From assembly GCA_022823365.1 (NCBI GenBank), contig JAJDXG010000039.1:21851-85850 (forward strand): a stretch of 64,000 bases of DNA. Direction: 5' to 3'. Positions within the stretch are counted from its first letter, which is position 1. Every line of letters starts with the position of its first letter. The stretch is from Gemmatimonadota bacterium. GTDB taxonomy: Bacteria > Gemmatimonadota > Gemmatimonadetes > Longimicrobiales > Gaopeijiaceae. Made by a program: the position numbers and the translations under genes. Shown piece after piece: positions 24,959-35,130 of this stretch. The notes beneath the pieces are model-generated. The model was given only the letters and a program-made list of their open reading frames with translations, had not been told where the DNA came from and did not search any database.

Positions 24959-25885
24959 ATGAACCTGGCCGGAGTCTTCATCCCCGCGGTTACGCCCTTC
25001 GATCCCGTGACCGGAGACGTGGACATCGTCGCGATGCGCGCCAACCTGAGGAGCTGGCTGGCGCATCCCGTGCACGGCATCGTCATCGCCGGATCCACCG
25101 GAGAGGCGGTGCTGCTCAGCCGTGGGGAGCGCAGGCGCCTCATCGAGGCGACCGCCGGCGTCATGACCGACGACCGCCTGCTGATCGCCGGCACCGGGGT
25201 GGAGTCCACGCGCGGCACCATCCGCCTCGGCCGGGAAGCCGCCGACGCCGGTGCCGACGCCGTGCTGGTACAGCCGCCCGCGTATTACCTTGGCGCGATG
25301 ACCCCCGAAGCGGTGCGCGACCACTACACCGCCGTGGCCGACGCCTCCCCGGTGCCGGTCCTCATCTACCAGGCGCCTCTGCGCTTCAGCACCCTCGACT
25401 TCCCCTCCGGGCTGGTGGCCGAACTTTCCCGGCATCCCAACATCGTCGGGATCAAGGATTCACGGGGAAGCCTGGAGAAGGTTGCCGAGCTGCTGGACTG
25501 CACCGGGAGCGACTTCGCGGTGATCGTCGGGAACGGCGCCGGGCTGTATGCCGCCCTGGAGCTGGGCGCCGCGGGCGGGATTCTGGGAGTCGCCAACCTG
25601 GCCCCCGCCGAGAGCGCCGGCATCTTCCGGCGCTTCGCGGAAGGGCGCACCAGTGAGGCGGGCCGTCTCCAGGAGCGGGTCGCGCCGGTCCACAAGAAGC
25701 TGGTGGCGGGATTCGGGGTGCCGGGGGTGAAGGCCGGGCTGGATCTGCTGGGCGGGCACGGCGGAACGCCCCGCCCGCCGCTCAGACCGCTCCCGGGCGG
25801 CAAGGTCGGCGAGGCGGAGGCCGTTCTGCGCCGGGCCGGGCTGCTCCGGCCGGAGCGCGCGCTTTCCGGTTCCGCCTCCGCATGA
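24959..25885 (+). CDS. DapA/HOGA-family aldolase (dihydrodipicolinate synthase-like)
   Basis: The 308-residue TIM-barrel protein has GVFIPAVTPF, AGSTGEAVLL in place of the usual TTGE, LIYQAPLR with the active-site Tyr, and VGIKDSRG with the Schiff-base Lys near residue 167. The family includes dihydrodipicolinate synthase, 4-hydroxy-2-oxoglutarate aldolase and N-acetylneuraminate lyase. The IYQAP and STGEA variants make true DapA less certain, so I leave the symbol blank. ATG 24959 is preceded by AAAGGAGG. It sits between trpS and purA and gives no further pathway clue. Confidence 0.82.
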   Translation: MNLAGVFIPAVTPFDPVTGDVDIVAMRANLRSWLAHPVHGIVIAGSTGEAVLLSRGERRRLIEATAGVMTDDRLLIAGTGVESTRGTIRLGREAADAGADAVLVQPPAYYLGAMTPEAVRDHYTAVADASPVPVLIYQAPLRFSTLDFPSGLVAELSRHPNIVGIKDSRGSLEKVAELLDCTGSDFAVIVGNGAGLYAALELGAAGGILGVANLAPAESAGIFRRFAEGRTSEAGRLQERVAPVHKKLVAGFGVPGVKAGLDLLGGHGGTPRPPLRPLPGGKVGEAEAVLRRAGLLRPERALSGSASA

Positions 25886-25931
25886 GGACGGGCTCAAGCC
25901 GCCTCATACCGCACCCACCCGGAGCCTGATC

Positions 25932-27221
25932 TTGTCGACGAACGCCGGCGGAGGCCGCTGCACGGTCGTGGTGGGCTGTCAATGGGGCGACGAGGGCAAG
26001 GGCAAGATCGTCGACGTGCTGGCGGAGGCTGCGGACATCGTCGCCCGCTATCAGGGCGGCGCGAACGCCGGTCACACCGTCCATGTGCACGGCGACGAAT
26101 TCATCCTGCACCAGATTCCCTCCGGTATCCTCCACCCCGGCAAGCGTTGTCTGCTGGGCAACGGCGTGGTCCTCGACCTGCCGAAGTTCTTCGCCGAATA
26201 CGATGCCCTGGTGGAGCGCGGCATCGAGCTGGAGGGCCGGATCGGGATCAGCCAGCGCGCCCACCTGCTGCTGCCCTACCACCGCGCGCTGGACCATGCC
26301 GCGGAAGTGCGCGCCCGGGAGAAGATCGGCACTACCGGACAGGGCATCGGGCCGGCATACGTGTCCAAGTCCGGGCGGCGCGGGGTCCGCGTCACCGACC
26401 TGGGCAATGCCTCCCGCCTGGAGCGCCTGGTGGGACGGGCCATGGGGGATGCCGTGGAGGAGCTGGAGGTCGGGGAATTCGCGGCCACGGAGCTCGAGGC
26501 CAGGGTTTGGGCGGCGCTCGCACTGGCGGGCCGCACCCTGCCGCTGGCCACCGACACCGGCCGCGAGATCGTGGAGGCACTCGGTGCCGGGCGCTCGGTC
26601 CTGATGGAGGGCGCCCAGGGAACGGCGCTCGACCTCGACCACGGCACCTATCCCTTCGTGACCTCCTCCAATACCACGGCAGCCGCGGCCGCCACCGGGC
26701 TGGGGATAGGCCCGACCGCCATCAGCGCGGTGCTCGGCGTGGTCAAGGCGTACACGACGCGTGTGGGCAACGGCCCCCTGCCGACCGAATTCGACGAAGA
26801 GATGGGCGAGCGCGTGCGCGAGCTGGGCGGGGAGTTCGGCGCGACCACTGGCCGGCCCCGCCGCTGCGGCTGGTTCGACGCGGTCCAGGCGCGCTACGCG
26901 GCCCGGGTGAACGGGCTCACCGGCCTGGCGGTGACCAAGCTGGACGTACTCGACTCACTCGACGAAATCGGGATCGCGACCGCCTACCGCGTCGACGGGG
27001 ACCTCACCACCGAGTTCCCCGCCGACACGTGGTCGCTGTCCCGGGTGGAGCCCGTGCTGGAGCGGCACCCGGGGTGGCGCACGGCGACCACGGAGGCCCG
27101 CCACATCGCCGACCTCCCGGCCGAAGCGCGCAGCTACCTCGACCGCCTGCAGGAGCTGACCGGAGTTCCCATCGAGATCGTCTCGGTCGGATCCCGGCGC
27201 GAGCAGATCATTCACATCTGA
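25932..27221 (+). CDS. purA: Adenylosuccinate synthetase
   Basis: The 429-residue protein carries the GTP-binding [14 protein letters not shown] (about residues 15-28), [23 protein letters not shown], the [28 protein letters not shown]/aspartate region and [12 protein letters not shown]. It condenses IMP with aspartate using GTP, the first committed step to AMP. The start is TTG at 25932; no ATG is available in the right place. Downstream, ffh begins 3 bases after the stop, which suggests one transcript. Confidence 0.95.
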   Translation: MSTNAGGGRCTVVVGCQWGDEGKGKIVDVLAEAADIVARYQGGANAGHTVHVHGDEFILHQIPSGILHPGKRCLLGNGVVLDLPKFFAEYDALVERGIELEGRIGISQRAHLLLPYHRALDHAAEVRAREKIGTTGQGIGPAYVSKSGRRGVRVTDLGNASRLERLVGRAMGDAVEELEVGEFAATELEARVWAALALAGRTLPLATDTGREIVEALGAGRSVLMEGAQGTALDLDHGTYPFVTSSNTTAAAAATGLGIGPTAISAVLGVVKAYTTRVGNGPLPTEFDEEMGERVRELGGEFGATTGRPRRCGWFDAVQARYAARVNGLTGLAVTKLDVLDSLDEIGIATAYRVDGDLTTEFPADTWSLSRVEPVLERHPGWRTATTEARHIADLPAEARSYLDRLQELTGVPIEIVSVGSRREQIIHI

Positions 27222-27224
27222 TCG

Positions 27225-28541
27225 ATGTTCGACCGCCTGGGCAGGAGGCTCGACAGGGCCCTGGGGCGCTTTCGCCAGCGGGGCATCCTCACCGAGCCCA
27301 TGATCCGCAAGGGGCTGCGCGAGGTGCGGCGCGCCCTGCTCGAGGCGGACGTCAACTTCAAGGTCACCCGGGACTTCCTGAAGCAGGTGGAGAAGCGGGC
27401 GGTGGGCGAGGGGGTCATCCGCTCGATCTCGCCGGGACAGCAGGTCGTCAAGATCGTGCACGACGAGCTGGCGGGGCTGCTGGGCGAGGAGGTGGCCGGC
27501 CTGACCTGGGCGCGAAAGCCGCCCACGGTGATCCTCATGGCCGGCCTGCAGGGCTCCGGAAAGACCACCACGGCCGTGAAGCTGGCGCATCTGATCGCGC
27601 GCGAGGGGCGCCGTCCGCTGCTCGCCGGGTGCGACGTGTATCGCCCGGCGGCGGGGGAGCAGTTGCGCACCCTGTGCGAGCGCGCGGACCTGCCGGTGCT
27701 GGCGGGCGCGCGCGGCGACGACCCCGTGGAGGTGGCGCGGGCAGCGCTGGACGACGCCCTTGCGCGCGGGCGCGACGTGTTAATAGTCGACACGGCGGGC
27801 CGCCTGCAGATCGACGAGCCCATGATGGCCGAGCTGGGGCGCCTGCGGACGGAGCTGGCGGCGACCGAGGTGCTGCTGGTGGCCGACGCGATGACCGGGC
27901 AGGAGGCGGTGAACATCGCCCGGGGGTTCGACCGCGCGCTGGGCCTCACCGGTGTGGTGCTCACCAAGCTCGACGGCGACGCGCGCGGAGGGGCGGCGCT
28001 CTCGATCCGCGGAGTCACGGGCAGGCCCATCAAGTTCGTGGGCGTGGGCGAGGGACTGGACGACCTGGAGCGGGTCGATCCCCGCCGGCTGGCGGGGCGC
28101 ATCCTGCAGATGGGCGACGTGGTGGGGCTGGTGGAGCGGGCCCAGCGCTCCATCGACGCCGAGGCCCAGGCGCAGATCGAGGAGAACGTGCTGCGCAAGG
28201 GACGCTTCACTCTCGAGGACTTCCTGGTGGCGCTTCGCCAGGTGCAGGCCATGGGCCCGTTGGAGCAGGTCATGAAGATGATCCCCGGGATGAGGCGCAA
28301 GCTGCCGGTGGGCAACGTCGACCCGAAGAAGATCAGGCATGTGGAGGCCATCATCCTCTCGATGACGCCCGCGGAGCGGAGCGAACCGCGCCTCCTCGAC
28401 CGTTCCCGCCGCATCCGCATCGCCCGGGGGAGCGGCCGGCCGGTGTCGGAAGTCAACCGCCTGTTGAAGCAGTTCAGGGAAATGCAGAAGTTGATGAAGC
28501 AGATGCGGGGGATGGCGCCCCCGCTGAACCAGATGCGCTGA
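27225..28541 (+). CDS. ffh: Signal recognition particle protein
   Basis: The 438-residue SRP54 GTPase has an N-domain opening [14 protein letters not shown], then [15 protein letters not shown] (P-loop, about residues 107-121), [21 protein letters not shown] and the methionine-rich M domain with [12 protein letters not shown]. The C-terminal end is rich in Met and Lys ([17 protein letters not shown]), which binds SRP RNA and signal peptides. It targets inner-membrane proteins co-translationally with FtsY. It is followed by rpsP after 41 bases, the common ffh-rpsP-rimM-trmD arrangement. Confidence 0.95.
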   Translation: MFDRLGRRLDRALGRFRQRGILTEPMIRKGLREVRRALLEADVNFKVTRDFLKQVEKRAVGEGVIRSISPGQQVVKIVHDELAGLLGEEVAGLTWARKPPTVILMAGLQGSGKTTTAVKLAHLIAREGRRPLLAGCDVYRPAAGEQLRTLCERADLPVLAGARGDDPVEVARAALDDALARGRDVLIVDTAGRLQIDEPMMAELGRLRTELAATEVLLVADAMTGQEAVNIARGFDRALGLTGVVLTKLDGDARGGAALSIRGVTGRPIKFVGVGEGLDDLERVDPRRLAGRILQMGDVVGLVERAQRSIDAEAQAQIEENVLRKGRFTLEDFLVALRQVQAMGPLEQVMKMIPGMRRKLPVGNVDPKKIRHVEAIILSMTPAERSEPRLLDRSRRIRIARGSGRPVSEVNRLLKQFREMQKLMKQMRGMAPPLNQMR

Positions 28542-28582
28542 CCCCCCCGGAGAGGCGGGAAGGCACGAACCCGAGGAGACAC

Positions 28583-29029
28583 ATGTCGGTACGAATTCGA
28601 CTTCGCAGAATGGGCCGGAAGAAGGCGCCCCACTACCGCGTGGTGGTGGCGGACGGCGACTCGCCGCGCGACGGGCGCTTCGTCGAGACCATCGGCTACT
28701 ACAAGCCACTTTCCACGCCTGCCCGCGTGGTCGTAGACCTGGAGCGCGCCGACTACTGGCTGGGCCGCGGGGCGCAGCCGTCGGGCACGGTGAGGTCGCT
28801 GCTGAACAAGGCGCGCAAGGGCGGGGACGCCAGCGTGGCCGTGGGCGAGGCGGATACGGCCGCCGAGAAGGCCCGGCGCTCGGAGCTGCTGGCCGCGCGG
28901 CGCCAGGCGGAAGCGGACGCCCAGGCGAAGCTGGAGGCGGAGGCGAGAGCCGAGGCGGCTGCCCGGGCCGCGGCTCGAGCGGAAGCCCAGGCCGCGGCCG
29001 CGGCTGGCGAAAGCGGCGAATCCGGGTAG
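28583..29029 (+). CDS. rpsP: 30S ribosomal protein S16 with long Ala-rich tail
   Basis: Residues 1-80 are S16: [41 protein letters not shown]. The remaining 65 or so residues form a charged, alanine-rich helical tail (repeats of [17 protein letters not shown]) absent from the usual 80-90-residue S16. S16 is an early assembly protein of the 30S body. ATG 28583 has GAGGAG 8 bases upstream. The tail may lie on the ribosome surface; a similar Ala-rich extension occurs in some other bacteria. Confidence 0.93.
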   Translation: MSVRIRLRRMGRKKAPHYRVVVADGDSPRDGRFVETIGYYKPLSTPARVVVDLERADYWLGRGAQPSGTVRSLLNKARKGGDASVAVGEADTAAEKARRSELLAARRQAEADAQAKLEAEARAEAAARAAARAEAQAAAAAGESGESG

Positions 29030-29043
29030 TACCGGGGTCCCGA

Positions 29044-29586
29044 ATGGACTCCGCCCATCCTTCGCACCTCGTCGTCGGGCACCTCAACAAGGCGCACGGC
29101 ACCAAGGGCGAACTCTTTCTCTGGCCGCTGACGGCCGATCCGGGCGAGGCGTTCGCCGCCGGAGCGGGGTTGCATCTGGCGGATGAAGGCGGGGAGAAGC
29201 CGGATCCCGCGTTCGCCGAGGTGCGCGTGCGGGGGGTCCGCCCATTCAAGCGAGGCTTCCTGATCCGGCTGGAAGGCATCGATTCCCGCGACCAGGCCGA
29301 GTGGCTCGCGGGCCGCTACGTGCTCCGGCCGCTTGCCGACGTGCCCCCGCTCGAGGATGGGGAGGTCTTCTACCACGACCTGCTGGGCATGCGCGTGGAA
29401 TCCGGGGACGGGGAGGCGGTCGGAGAGGTCGTCGAGGTCTACGAGCTCAGCCCGATGCATCTGCTCCAGGTGGCGCGCGAGTCCGGCACCGCGCTGATCC
29501 CCTTCGCGCGCGACATGGTGCGCCGGCTGGACCGCGAGGGGAAGCGGCTGGTCATGGATCTGCCGGACGGCTTGCTGGACCTCTGA
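29044..29586 (+). CDS. rimM: Ribosome maturation factor RimM
   Basis: The 180-residue protein has the RimM N-terminal barrel (LVVGHLNKAHGTKGELFLWPLT), a GIDSRDQAEWLAGRYVL segment and the PRC-barrel C-terminal half (GEVFYHDLLGMRV ... LIPFARDMV). It binds S19 and assists maturation of the 30S head. It sits 14 bases after rpsP and is followed immediately by trmD with an AGGAGG at its own stop codon, so the three genes are almost certainly co-transcribed. Confidence 0.93.
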   Translation: MDSAHPSHLVVGHLNKAHGTKGELFLWPLTADPGEAFAAGAGLHLADEGGEKPDPAFAEVRVRGVRPFKRGFLIRLEGIDSRDQAEWLAGRYVLRPLADVPPLEDGEVFYHDLLGMRVESGDGEAVGEVVEVYELSPMHLLQVARESGTALIPFARDMVRRLDREGKRLVMDLPDGLLDL

Positions 29587-29602
29587 GGAGGTGCGGGCGG
29601 TG

Positions 29603-30319
29603 ATGTCGGATGCCGGTTCGGGCGCGCAGCCCGACACGCCCATGCGGCTGGCCTTCGTGACCATCTTCCCGGAGTTCTTCGAGGTTCCGCTGGCCACCAG
29701 CATCCCCGGGCGAGCCGCCCTTGCGGGGGCGGTGGAGTACCACGTCGCCGATCTGCGCGACTTCACCCGCGACCGCCATCGCACCGTGGACGACGCGCCC
29801 TACGGGGGCGGCGGCGGAATGGTGATGAAGCCGGAGCCGTTCTTCGAGGCGGTGGAATCTCTCGACCGGGCCGGCCGGGTGATCCTGCTTTCCCCCCGCG
29901 GCCGGCTCTTCACCCACCGCGACGCCGTGCGGCTCTCCCTGGAGCCGTCCCTGACCCTGCTCTGCGGCCACTACAAGGATGTCGACCAGCGCGTCGCCGA
30001 CCACCTCGCCCACGAGGAGATCTCCATCGGCGACTTCGTGCTGTCGGGGGGCGAGGCCGCAGCGCTGGTGGTCGCGGACGCCATCGTTCGGCTGCTGCCG
30101 GGGGTGCTTGGGGACCACGACTCGGCGGCTTCGGACTCGTTCTACGACGGCCGCCGGTTGAGCGCGCCTTCCTATACCCGGCCGGCGGTGTACCGCGGAC
30201 ACGAGGTGCCCGAGGTGCTGCGCAGCGGCGACCACGCGCGCGTCGAGGCCTGGCGCCAAGCGGAAGCCGAACGCATCAGCGCCGCGCGCGCGAAGGGCGG
30301 CGAGGCGCCGGACTGGTAA
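29603..30319 (+). CDS. trmD: tRNA (guanine-N1)-methyltransferase
   Basis: The 238-residue SPOUT enzyme has FVTIFPEFFEVPL, the AdoMet knot motifs YGGGGGMVMKPEP and LLCGHYKDVDQRV (an HYKD variant of the usual RYEGVDxR), and EISIGDFVLSGGEAAALVV. It methylates G37 in tRNAs with 36-G and prevents frameshifting. I chose ATG 29603 for its spacing to AGGAGG; GTG 29591 would add four residues. rplS, normally next, is displaced to 36259 by the SusC/SusD block. Confidence 0.94.
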   Translation: MSDAGSGAQPDTPMRLAFVTIFPEFFEVPLATSIPGRAALAGAVEYHVADLRDFTRDRHRTVDDAPYGGGGGMVMKPEPFFEAVESLDRAGRVILLSPRGRLFTHRDAVRLSLEPSLTLLCGHYKDVDQRVADHLAHEEISIGDFVLSGGEAAALVVADAIVRLLPGVLGDHDSAASDSFYDGRRLSAPSYTRPAVYRGHEVPEVLRSGDHARVEAWRQAEAERISAARAKGGEAPDW

Positions 30320-30424
30320 TTCGGATCGAGTTCTTACAAAATTATTATCCGCGCATTCTGCGCGCGCGGACGGGGTGGATGTGGGGTGGCGGGGAAACGT
30401 TACCCTTCGCAAGAGGAGCAGCGC
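30320..30424 (+). promoter_or_regulatory. A+T-rich leader before susC
   Basis: Between trmD and the SusC gene lies TTCTTACAAAATTATTATCC (30331-30350), strikingly A+T-rich for this genome. It overlaps a small hairpin with arms TCCGCGC and GCGCGGA at 30348-30370. It may hold the promoter of the SusC/SusD unit and/or the end of the trmD transcript. No consensus -35/-10 pair is clear. Confidence 0.4.
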
Positions 30425-33400
30425 ATGAAACACAACCAATGTCCAACACGTAGGGTGTGGGGCGCCTTTGCGCTCTCCCTGCTGGCCGCCAGCCTGGCCT
30501 TCGCGCCCGGCCTGAGCGCCCAGCAGGGTGGAGTCATCACGGGCCGCGTCACGGAGGAAGGCTCCGGTCGCGCCCTTGCCTCCGCCCAGGTGTACGTCGA
30601 GGGGGCCGGCATCGGGACCCTCACCAACTCCAACGGGCAGTTCCTGCTGCTCAACGCCCCGGTCGGCGAGCACACGGTCACCGTCGAGCTGGTCGGCTAC
30701 CGCTCCGCCTCGCAGACGGTGACGGTGGCGGCGGGCGAGACGTCGAACGCGGACTTCGCCATCGCAGTGACCGCGCTGGCCCTCGACGAGATCGTGGTGA
30801 CCGGGACCGGCGTGGCCACCGAGAAGCGCAAGCTCGGCCACACCATCGCGACGCTCGATGCCGCCGAACTCGAGAACGCGCCCATCGCCGACTTCAGCCA
30901 GCTCATCGCCGGCCGCGAGCCCGGCGTGGTGGCGCTTCCTTCCTCGGGCTACACGGGCGAGGGCGCCCGCATCCGCATCCGCGGGTCGGCGTCGCTCTCG
31001 CAGCTCAACGAGCCCATCGTCTACGTCGACGGGATCCGCGTGGACCGCTCCGCCGTGCAGAACTTCAACGGCCAGGGCAACCCTTCGCGCCTGGACGACA
31101 TTCCTCCCGAGTCCATTGAGCGGGTCGAGATTCTGAAGGGCGCCGCGGCGGCGACTCTCTACGGAACCGAGGCCTCCAACGGCGTGATTCAGATCTTCAC
31201 CAAGCGCGGCAACGTCGGCGCGCCTCGCTTCACCTTCCAGTCGGACCTGACCGGGATCTCGGTGCCCACCAACCGCATCCTGCCGGTCGCGGACTTCGCC
31301 GGGCGGGTATGCGCCAGCCCCGGATGCACCGGAGACGGTGACGACCAGCGCCTGCGTGATGCAGTAAACCGGATGTCGACGCGCTGGGGACAGTCGGTCT
31401 CCCCCTGGGAGCCGGTCGAGCGCGACCTCATCCCCGAGCTCCTCACCACCGGTTTCGGCCAGACCTACTCCGGGTCGGTTCAGGGCGGTTCCAGCGTGTT
31501 CCAGTACTTCGCCTCGGCGCGCCTCGCCAGGGAGGACGGTCCCTACGACGCGGGGCGGAACTTCGACCCGGTGGAGGGAGTCGAACCCGAGAACGACACC
31601 AACCGGCGGGCTTCGATCCATTCGAACTTCACCGTGGTGCCGAACGACAATCTCCGCATTGGCGTGACCACGCTCTATTCGGACATGGAGCACCACACGC
31701 CCGACAACTCCAACAACATCTACGGGGTGTTCTCGTCCGCGCTCATGTCACAGCCGCGGCTCGCCAACGCGGACCCGAACCACGGGCAGATCAACTACTA
31801 CGGTCAGCCGGCGTTCGCCACGCTGCGCGAAAACGCGTACCAGCTGAACTTCGTGAACTCGCAGCACTTCGCGGGCGCCACCAACATCAACTTCACGCCG
31901 ACCGAGAACTTCCGCCTCGACGGAACCTTCGGCATCGACTTCACCTCCGACGACGCGGTCTCCTTCCGGCCCTACCGCTGGAACGTGGACGGCTTCTCGG
32001 GCTCCACGCCAGACGGCAGCAGGAACGTCAACGAGGACCGCAGCCGCGAGATCACGGCGGACGTCAAGGGATCCTACATCTTCAACACCGACCGGATCGA
32101 GAACACGTTCCTCTTCGGTGGCCAGGGCTTCCTCCGGCAGCGTCAGTCGGCGGGCGGCAGCGGACGCGATTTCCCGGGTCCGGGTCTGGAGACGCTGTCG
32201 GCGCTCGGTTCCGAGTCTTCCTACGAGAACTGGCTCAGGGTCACGCAGATCGGCGGATACCTGCAGGACCAGGTCGGGTGGGACAACTGGCTCTTCCTGA
32301 CCGTCGGCGCGCGCTGGGACGCGAACTCGGCATTCGGTGAGGCGTTCAACTACGCCTTCTATCCGAAGGCCAACTTCGCGGTCGTCCCGAGCGAAATGTG
32401 GGAAAGCGAGACCTTCTCCTCGCTGCGCGTCAAGGGCGCGTACGGCACCTCCGGGTTGCAGCCGGGCGCCTTCGACAAGTTCACGACCTTCTCGTCGCTG
32501 GGCACCGAGGTGGGTCCGGGCGTCCAGCCCTCCAACCTGGGCAACGACCAGTTGAAGCCCGAAGTGTCGACCGAGTGGGAGTTCGGCGCCGATCTGGGGC
32601 TCTTCAACGACCTGTGGTCGGTGGAAGCGACGTATTGGGACCGGACCGTCACCGACGCCATGGTGGCGCGCCAGTTCCCGGTGACGGGCGGGTTCACGCA
32701 GACCCAGCTCGACAACATCGGCCAGGTGAAGGCGTCCGGGTTCGAGGTCGGCGTTCGCGGGGCGCTGGTCCAGCGGCCGGGTCTCTCGCTGAACGTCTTC
32801 GCCAACACCGCCTACCTCAAGGAAGAGATCACCGACATGGGCGGTGCTCCTCCCCTCAAGACCGGCGGCAGCTACCCGCGCTACCGCAACTTCCTGACCG
32901 AGGGCTACACGCCCGGGGCCTTCTTCGGGGCCAGGGTCGCCGACCTGGAAATCCCGTTGAACATCCTCTCGCCGGTCAACGGCGAGTGCGTGGCGCCCAC
33001 GCGCCAGCAGGCCCTCGATTACTTCAGTCAGCCCCGCAATCCGAACAGCTTCAAGCCGCTCGCGATCGGCAACGAGACGTTCGGTACGCCGAACGGCGGT
33101 CTGGCGTCGCACAACTGCGGCACAGGCCTGCTCGACACCTATCTCGGCAAGCCCACCCCGGACTTCGCCGGTTCCTTCGGGTTCAACCTGGCGTTCCTGG
33201 GCAATTTCGAACTCAGCTCGCTGCTCGAGTACAAGATCGGTCACCAGGTGCAGGATCTCTCGGGGATGTTCCGCCGCGCCAACAACTTCATCGGCCGCAA
33301 CACGCCGCGCTCCGCAGAGCTCTACGCGGCCATGCTGAACCCGGGCTCCTCCCCCGAACAGCGGCTCGAGGCCGCGATCGCCTGGGCCCACGAAGTGGAA

Positions 33401-33709
33401 GGCCTCTCCCCGATGAGCGGGATGAACGGGGTCTACGACGCCGACTGGATCCAGTGGCGCGAGCTGTCGCTCACCTACAGGGTGCCGGCGTCGATCGTAG
33501 AGGGCTGGGGCCTCTCCACCGCCACGGTGAACCTGGGTGTGCGCAACATGAGGCTCTTCATGCTGGGCGATTATCCGGGCATGGACCCCGAGGGCAACGT
33601 GCTCGGGCGCTGCAACTCGGGCCTCAGCTGCAACTTCCTGGACTCGACGGAAGGCTGGGGCATTCCGGTGCCGCGGCGCTTCACGCTGTCCACGCGCTTC
33701 ACGTTCTGA
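30425..33709 (+). CDS. SusC/RagA family TonB-dependent outer-membrane receptor
   Basis: The 1094-residue protein has a signal peptide (to about residue 33, ending LSAQQ) and a carboxypeptidase-regulatory-like domain (GVITGRVTEEGSGRALASAQVYV). A plug with LDEIVVTGTG, then RIRGSASLSQLNEPIVYVDGIRV, ERVEILKGAAAATLYGTEASNGVIQI precedes a long beta-barrel ending in a C-terminal Phe (STRFTF). SusC proteins import large substrates with a SusD lid, powered by TonB. The SusD partner is next, 16 bases downstream. ATG 30425 follows GAGGAG. The substrate is unknown; no glycoside hydrolase or peptidase gene is adjacent. Confidence 0.93.
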   Translation: MKHNQCPTRRVWGAFALSLLAASLAFAPGLSAQQGGVITGRVTEEGSGRALASAQVYVEGAGIGTLTNSNGQFLLLNAPVGEHTVTVELVGYRSASQTVTVAAGETSNADFAIAVTALALDEIVVTGTGVATEKRKLGHTIATLDAAELENAPIADFSQLIAGREPGVVALPSSGYTGEGARIRIRGSASLSQLNEPIVYVDGIRVDRSAVQNFNGQGNPSRLDDIPPESIERVEILKGAAAATLYGTEASNGVIQIFTKRGNVGAPRFTFQSDLTGISVPTNRILPVADFAGRVCASPGCTGDGDDQRLRDAVNRMSTRWGQSVSPWEPVERDLIPELLTTGFGQTYSGSVQGGSSVFQYFASARLAREDGPYDAGRNFDPVEGVEPENDTNRRASIHSNFTVVPNDNLRIGVTTLYSDMEHHTPDNSNNIYGVFSSALMSQPRLANADPNHGQINYYGQPAFATLRENAYQLNFVNSQHFAGATNINFTPTENFRLDGTFGIDFTSDDAVSFRPYRWNVDGFSGSTPDGSRNVNEDRSREITADVKGSYIFNTDRIENTFLFGGQGFLRQRQSAGGSGRDFPGPGLETLSALGSESSYENWLRVTQIGGYLQDQVGWDNWLFLTVGARWDANSAFGEAFNYAFYPKANFAVVPSEMWESETFSSLRVKGAYGTSGLQPGAFDKFTTFSSLGTEVGPGVQPSNLGNDQLKPEVSTEWEFGADLGLFNDLWSVEATYWDRTVTDAMVARQFPVTGGFTQTQLDNIGQVKASGFEVGVRGALVQRPGLSLNVFANTAYLKEEITDMGGAPPLKTGGSYPRYRNFLTEGYTPGAFFGARVADLEIPLNILSPVNGECVAPTRQQALDYFSQPRNPNSFKPLAIGNETFGTPNGGLASHNCGTGLLDTYLGKPTPDFAGSFGFNLAFLGNFELSSLLEYKIGHQVQDLSGMFRRANNFIGRNTPRSAELYAAMLNPGSSPEQRLEAAIAWAHEVEGLSPMSGMNGVYDADWIQWRELSLTYRVPASIVEGWGLSTATVNLGVRNMRLFMLGDYPGMDPEGNVLGRCNSGLSCNFLDSTEGWGIPVPRRFTLSTRFTF

Positions 33710-33725
33710 TCCAGGAGAGAGACTC

Positions 33726-35054
33726 ATGAAGAACCGAAACATCAAGGCTTGGGTCGCACCCCTTCTGGTCGCGTTCGCGCTCGGAGGTTGCGACATCCTG
33801 GACGTCAACAACCCCAACAGCCTCGTTGAGGAGGACATCCGTTCGGAAGCCGCCGCCTCCGCGGTGGTCAACGGGTCGCTCACCCTCGTTTCGTCGTCTG
33901 TTTCCCAGTCCTGGCAGCCGTACCTGGTCGCTTCGGACGAGATGCGCTGGATCGGGTCCAGGGACGCCTGGCTCTCGCTCGATCTGGGCTTCGTGGACGA
34001 CCCGCTGAACGAGTTCATCGACGGCCCGTTCCCCGCCATGGGACAGGGACGGTGGATGAGCGACGAAGCGATCGAAATCCTCACCGAACACCATGGCAGC
34101 AACCCCTCCACCGGGATCAAGACCGATCTGGCCCGCGCGTACCTCTACTCGGGCATCATGTACATGGTGATCGGCGAGATCCAGGAGGACTTCGCGTTCT
34201 CGGACAAGACGGAGAGCGGCGCCCCCATCGGGCCCGACAACATGTATCAGGTCCTGGACGGTGCGATCGAGAGGTTTTCGACCGCCATCTCCGGCTTCAA
34301 CGAGGTCGGGGCCACCGACATGGCGCTCCAGGCCAAGGCCCTGCGGGCGCGCGCCCGTCAGTCCCGGGCGATCTGGGACGTAATCAACCCGTCGCCCTCC
34401 GGGGACGGGCTGGTGTCGTCCGCCGAGGCCGGCGCGGACGCCGCGGACGTGCTTGCCAACGTCGCCGCGGACTGGACCTACAACCTGACGTTCTCGAGCG
34501 CCAGCCGGTCCAACTCCATGGCCTCCTGGGTCAACGACCGCAAGGAGAACCAGATCGACCTGTCGATCGCGACCGTGGACGACCAGAACGACATCAACGG
34601 CATCGCGCTGCAGGATCCCATCGACGGCGTCGACGATCCGGCGGTCATCAAGTGGCTGAACCAGTGGAAGGGCGGGAGCTACCTGGACAAGGGCGGCATC
34701 TATCCGCCATTGACGCTGGCCTCGGCCCGGATGATGCATCTGATTCTGGCCGAGAACGCGCTCAAGAGCATGGATTCGAGCGCGTTTGCGACGCACATCA
34801 ACCACATCCGCGCGCTTGACGGCCTGACCCCGTACGACGGTCAGATCTCCGAAATGGAGATGCTCCAGCACACGCGCCGTGTGAACGTGATGCTGCAAGG
34901 CTTGCGGCTGGCGGACATGTACCGCTGGGGGATCAAGGATCCGAAGTGGCAGGGTGCCTCCGCCGCCTCGGGGAGCCCCGGTACCATGCTCCCGATCTCG
35001 ATCATCGAGATCAGGGCCAACTGCCACCTGAACGGGCTGGGTTGCGGCGGTTGA
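33726..35054 (+). CDS. RagB/SusD family lipoprotein
   Basis: The 442-residue partner of the upstream SusC has a lipoprotein signal APLLVAFALGGCDILDVNNPN with Cys about 22, where CDxLDVxNPN is the common SusD opening. Helical TPR-like regions follow. The C-terminal half includes RALDGLTPYDGQISEMEM and LQHTRRVNVMLQGLRLADMYRWG, matching the SusD-typical late segment. It is anchored in the outer membrane as the lid that captures substrate for SusC. The gene is followed by a strong hairpin, so SusC and SusD probably form one transcript. Confidence 0.9.
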   Translation: MKNRNIKAWVAPLLVAFALGGCDILDVNNPNSLVEEDIRSEAAASAVVNGSLTLVSSSVSQSWQPYLVASDEMRWIGSRDAWLSLDLGFVDDPLNEFIDGPFPAMGQGRWMSDEAIEILTEHHGSNPSTGIKTDLARAYLYSGIMYMVIGEIQEDFAFSDKTESGAPIGPDNMYQVLDGAIERFSTAISGFNEVGATDMALQAKALRARARQSRAIWDVINPSPSGDGLVSSAEAGADAADVLANVAADWTYNLTFSSASRSNSMASWVNDRKENQIDLSIATVDDQNDINGIALQDPIDGVDDPAVIKWLNQWKGGSYLDKGGIYPPLTLASARMMHLILAENALKSMDSSAFATHINHIRALDGLTPYDGQISEMEMLQHTRRVNVMLQGLRLADMYRWGIKDPKWQGASAASGSPGTMLPISIIEIRANCHLNGLGCGG

Positions 35055-35059
35055 GACAA

Positions 35060-35095
35060 GGTGGGGCACCCCGTCTCGCGCGGGGTGCCCCCACC
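35060..35095 (+). terminator. Terminator hairpin after susD
   Basis: Arms GGTGGGGCACCCCG (35060-35073) and CGGGGTGCCCCCACC (35081-35095) pair with a single bulged C around a 7-base loop TCTCGCG. The sequence then runs GCTTCCGTTCTTC. It lies 6 bases after the SusD stop. Confidence 0.65.
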
Positions 35096-35130
35096 GCTTC
35101 CGTTCTTCGCCGGTGTCACACAGGTCTGCC

